A stretch of 6,870 bases of DNA from the NCBI GenBank assembly GCA_002394535.1, contig DGUG01000038.1, forward strand, positions 1-6,870, read 5' to 3'. The notes beneath the pieces are model-generated. The model was given only the letters and a program-made list of their open reading frames with translations, had not been told where the DNA came from and searched no databases. Position 1 is the stretch's first letter; every line of letters starts with the position of its first letter. Positions 4,124-6,870 of the stretch are shown piece by piece. The DNA comes from Lachnospiraceae bacterium UBA4316 (lineage in GTDB: Bacteria > Bacillota > Clostridia > Lachnospirales > Lachnospiraceae). A program made the translations under genes and the position numbers.

Positions 4124-6870
4124 CTGTGCTTCTCCATAAATATTTCAAACTCATTAACCGGAACCGGTCTTGAATAATAGTATCCTTGAACTATGTCGCA
4201 ATCTATTGAGGATAGAAAATCAAGCTGCTCCTGAGTCTCTACACCTTCCGCTATAACGGCAAGACCTAACTGCTTGGCCATTCTGACGCTTGCCTCGACT
4301 ATTATCTTGCCTCTGTCGGTTGACATTATTTCATCAAGAAAGAATCTGTCAATCTTAAGTGTATCAACAGGAGCGTTTCTGAGCATGTTAAGCGAAGAAT
4401 ATCCCGATCCGAAGTCATCCATCATAATATTGAATCCATGCTTTTTAAGTGAAGACATCTCCGCAAACAACTCATCCACATCTTCCATGAACAGATTTTC
4501 GGTTATCTCAAGTTCAAGATATTTGGGCGCAATATCATATTTTCTGACAAGCTCCATCAGTATGTCGGAAAGATTTGTGTTGCCTATATGGACTCTTGAA
4601 ATATTAACCGAAATCGGCATATATATTCCGCGTTTCTGAAGATCCTGTATATATTTGCACGCAAGTTCCCATATATACATATCCATCTTTGTTATAAAAC
4701 CGTTGCTTTCAAAAAGCGCCAGAAACTGTGCCGGAACAAGTATTCCTTTTATCGGATGGTTCCATCTGACAAGAGCTTCTGCACCAATCATCTTCCTTGT
4801 TTTAAGATCTATCTGGGGTTGAAGGAATATCACGAACTCTTTATTTGCAAGTGCGGTATTCATCTCTTCCTCGATCTCCGCCTGTTCCCGGAGTTTGAGC
4901 CTGATAACATCGTCATACACCGCATAATTTGTAAGTGCGCTTCCCTTAACCTGTTTCTTGACGGCTCTTGCCCTGTCGCACATAAGTCTTATAGGTATGT
5001 TGCGGTCTCCGACCTTGTATATTCCATACGTAAGCGATACCGCCATCGGAACAATTCTTGCGTCTCTTACGACCGCAGACAGCTTAGTCATATAGTTGAC
5101 AAGATCCTGATCCGCATCGTACCTGAGAAGAACTGAGAATACGTCACCCTGATAACGTTTCGCGATCGAATCTTTGGGGGATACTTCCCTTATCATCTTG
5201 CCCACCATCTCAAGTGTCCTGTTTCCGGCATCGATTCCGTATCTGTCATTGATCAGACGGAATCTGTCCACATCTATTGAAATGATCACGAAGTTATCGT
5301 TTTCTTTGTTTACGATTATTTCCTCAGCCTTCTTGTAGAATGTTTCGGAGTTGTACAGTCCTGTCATGGAATCATAGTCTGCACGGTATTCCATTTCGGC
5401 CTTGATCTTCATTTCTGTGTTAACGTTCTGAAGCGTTCCCAAATATCTTACCGGAACATTGTTGAGACCCCGAAGTGTCTGAAGCACGATCGTATACCAG
5501 ACAGGTACCCCGAATTTATTGTAGAGTCTGACAGTTGTTCTCTGTATGAGAGCCGATGATTTTGCCGTCTCAATAAACTTATCAAACATTTCCTGATCAT
5601 CGGCGTGAACCTTCAGCGACGTGATGAGCGACCATCCGTCTGTAAGCTCCCTTTTATCGATGTCAAACACATCCTCAAAGTTCGAGCACAGGTAATACCT
5701 GTCATCGGCAACCGTATACTCATAGACAAGTATTCCGATCATGTCATTGACATTCTCATATCTTTCGTAGTTAAGAGCCATATCTTTGAGGATACTGCTC
5801 TTCTCGTGCATAATCTCATGCTTGATCTTTGCCTCGACAGCTTCAATGCTGCGCTTCTTGTAATCATTGAGGTTGAGGCACACGATCATTATCCTCTCGT
5901 CCTTACGGCCCTCTTCCTTGTCGTCGGAATTCGGATCGTACAGTACAACCGTATACATCCCGTACCATACATATTCACCCGTAAGGCTCTGGAGGCGAAG
6001 TTCGGTGCAGACAGTTCGCTTTCCTGCCAGGACATCCTGCCTGATCAGAGCCGGGTCCGTAGCTCCGATAAACTTCATCTGATCTTCCCCGCAGACCACC
6101 TCTTTTGAGAAAAAATCACAGAGTTTTTTGTAGTTCTCTATTCTGACATCGATAAAGCTCTTGATATTCTGCTCTTTTAAGCGGACACATGTATTTTTTG
6201 TAAGGTTGATATCCCATATGATATCCATCATCTGGACGAGAGAGTCTTTCGTACGATTTTCGCTCTCGCTCATTGCGGCAATCTGGGTCTCTATATCCTC
6301 TTTGACAGAAGCGATAAGATATACGCTCTTACCGTTTCGCATTGTGATGCGGTTTGCACGCATCGGAACCGTAGCTCTCAGAGACGGCGAATAAACATTC
6401 CAGTCAAATGAAGTCTGAGTAGCCTCCATTTTTCCTATCGGACAGTCGGAACAGGGCTCGCCGTATCCCTTATTCTGAGCGTAACACATACCCTCGCATT
6501 TATTCTGAAGGCGGGATTCAAGCACTTCGTTCCTATACAAAAGCTGATAATTGTCATCAACCGCATACGCCCACGAGCTCATAGGATCAAGGATGTTCCG
6601 TATCATCTCCATTTCTTTCGTGGAGAGTATCGGATTGACGGATGTATCGAGCCTTTCCATATCGCTCGTATACAGGACATAATTGTCCTTGCCGCTTGAC
6701 TTGGCATCGTTAAGCGCTGAAAGCGCTCTTGCCTCAAGCCTCTCAAGAGTCGCCTCCTTGCCGTGCATCGCGGCAATACCTATGCTTACCGTGATAAATC
6801 CGCTGTTTGAAAAATCACTCCATACGTCCTTGACAGTCTGCCTTATATATGCGGCTCTCTCAAGCAGAAT
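4120..6870 (-). CDS. Multi-PAS GGDEF/EAL c-di-GMP phosphodiesterase, 5' partial
   Basis: The frame is open from the right edge to the TGA at 4120, giving 916 visible residues. The Met at 6768 is internal: no RBS precedes it, and the 34 residues before it (ITVSIGIA) plus the next ~35 (ALSALNDAKSSGK) make the C-terminal half of a GGDEF domain. Counting from that Met, residues ~55-160 are a PAS domain with C91, C95, C106 and C109; ~172-305 and ~338-455 are PAS_3-like; ~305-335 is a charged helical linker. Residues ~460-622 are a GGDEF domain whose signature is QGDVF (540-544) and whose RxxD inhibitory site is absent, so cyclase activity is unlikely. Residues ~630-882 are an EAL domain with the expected catalytic residues: E664 (EAL), N722, E754, D784-D785, K805, E841 and Q861. 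It should hydrolyse c-di-GMP. No membrane segment is seen in the visible part. It is translationally coupled to the HD-domain gene. Confidence 0.92.
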   Translation of the reverse strand: MLLERAAYIRQTVKDVWSDFSNSGFITVSIGIAAMHGKEATLERLEARALSALNDAKSSGKDNYVLYTSDMERLDTSVNPILSTKEMEMIRNILDPMSSWAYAVDDNYQLLYRNEVLESRLQNKCEGMCYAQNKGYGEPCSDCPIGKMEATQTSFDWNVYSPSLRATVPMRANRITMRNGKSVYLIASVKEDIETQIAAMSESENRTKDSLVQMMDIIWDINLTKNTCVRLKEQNIKSFIDVRIENYKKLCDFFSKEVVCGEDQMKFIGATDPALIRQDVLAGKRTVCTELRLQSLTGEYVWYGMYTVVLYDPNSDDKEEGRKDERIMIVCLNLNDYKKRSIEAVEAKIKHEIMHEKSSILKDMALNYERYENVNDMIGILVYEYTVADDRYYLCSNFEDVFDIDKRELTDGWSLITSLKVHADDQEMFDKFIETAKSSALIQRTTVRLYNKFGVPVWYTIVLQTLRGLNNVPVRYLGTLQNVNTEMKIKAEMEYRADYDSMTGLYNSETFYKKAEEIIVNKENDNFVIISIDVDRFRLINDRYGIDAGNRTLEMVGKMIREVSPKDSIAKRYQGDVFSVLLRYDADQDLVNYMTKLSAVVRDARIVPMAVSLTYGIYKVGDRNIPIRLMCDRARAVKKQVKGSALTNYAVYDDVIRLKLREQAEIEEEMNTALANKEFVIFLQPQIDLKTRKMIGAEALVRWNHPIKGILVPAQFLALFESNGFITKMDMYIWELACKYIQDLQKRGIYMPISVNISRVHIGNTNLSDILMELVRKYDIAPKYLELEITENLFMEDVDELFAEMSSLKKHGFNIMMDDFGSGYSSLNMLRNAPVDTLKIDRFFLDEIMSTDRGKIIVEASVRMAKQLGLAVIAEGVETQEQLDFLSSIDCDIVQGYYYSRPVPVNEFEIFMEKHR
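4130..4135 (-). promoter_or_regulatory. RBS inside the upstream gene; ATGA overlap start
   Basis: GGAGAA (4135-4130) lies within the last codons of the GGDEF/EAL gene, with the GGAG core 8 nt before the ATG at 4123-4121. The start and the upstream TGA (4122-4120) share bases as ATGA. This fixes the start of the HD-domain gene and implies translational coupling between the two proteins. Confidence 0.75.

Noticed and set aside
3638..4177. Plus-strand open frame of 179 codons opposite the HD-domain gene
   Set aside because: It is antisense to a well-supported gene with recognisable motifs and crosses the ATGA overlap. I see no domain or plausible start signal.
5605..6108. Plus-strand open frame of 167 codons opposite the GGDEF/EAL gene
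   Set aside because: It is antisense to the PAS domains and its length follows from the codon use of the real gene. No family is recognised.
6766..6768. ATG as the start of the GGDEF/EAL protein
   Set aside because: No Shine-Dalgarno sequence precedes it, the frame is open to the window edge, and the upstream residues complete a GGDEF domain.
1..6870. CRISPR array, insertion sequence, tRNA or rRNA genes, prophage or toxin-antitoxin genes
   Set aside because: No regularly spaced repeats, transposase motifs, RNA cloverleaf or conserved rRNA segments were seen. The whole window is explained by four main genes and short intergenic stretches.

Overview
The window looks like ordinary chromosome from a low-to-mid GC Firmicute. 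It most resembles a Clostridia/Lachnospiraceae member such as a Butyrivibrio or Roseburia relative. The signs are strong GGAG/GGAGG ribosome binding sites before every visible true start, very AT-rich intergenic DNA, the adjacent comM(yifB)-dprA pair, and multi-PAS GGDEF/EAL and HD-GYP-type proteins of a style common in that family. The taxonomic call is inference from style, not from a marker gene. All genes are on the minus strand, so transcription runs from high to low coordinates.

Region 1 (about 4120-6870): a c-di-GMP signalling protein whose 5' end lies beyond the right edge. The reading frame stays open past the internal Met at 6768 to the window end, and those 34 extra residues plus about the next 35 read as the C-terminal half of a GGDEF domain. 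The visible order is GGDEF (C-terminal half), PAS with a cysteine cluster, PAS, PAS, degenerate GGDEF (QGDVF), and EAL with its full catalytic set. Its stop overlaps the start of the next gene (ATGA), which encodes an HD-GYP-related protein (2996-4123). That protein keeps the HD pair but has lost the HHE and GYP motifs. The two form a translationally coupled signalling pair in which only the EAL phosphodiesterase looks clearly competent, pending the unseen first GGDEF motif.

Region 2 (2859-2995): a 137-bp AT-rich intergenic stretch. It holds a near-consensus sigma-A promoter whose -35 box overlaps the end of the HD gene, a leader of about 105 nt, and two inverted repeats. One inverted repeat forms a hairpin just upstream of the comM ribosome binding site.

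Region 3 (117-2858): comM/yifB followed 51 bp later by dprA. Both families handle incoming single-stranded DNA in natural transformation: DprA loads RecA, and ComM is a hexameric branch-migration helicase. They are probably co-transcribed from the promoter at 2971-2999.

Region 4 (1-116): AT-rich DNA after dprA without a clear terminator, then an RBS and the first five codons of another minus-strand gene. I see no mobile element, CRISPR array, RNA gene or clearly novel system. The most unusual parts are the degenerate HD-GYP/GGDEF-EAL pair and the comM leader.
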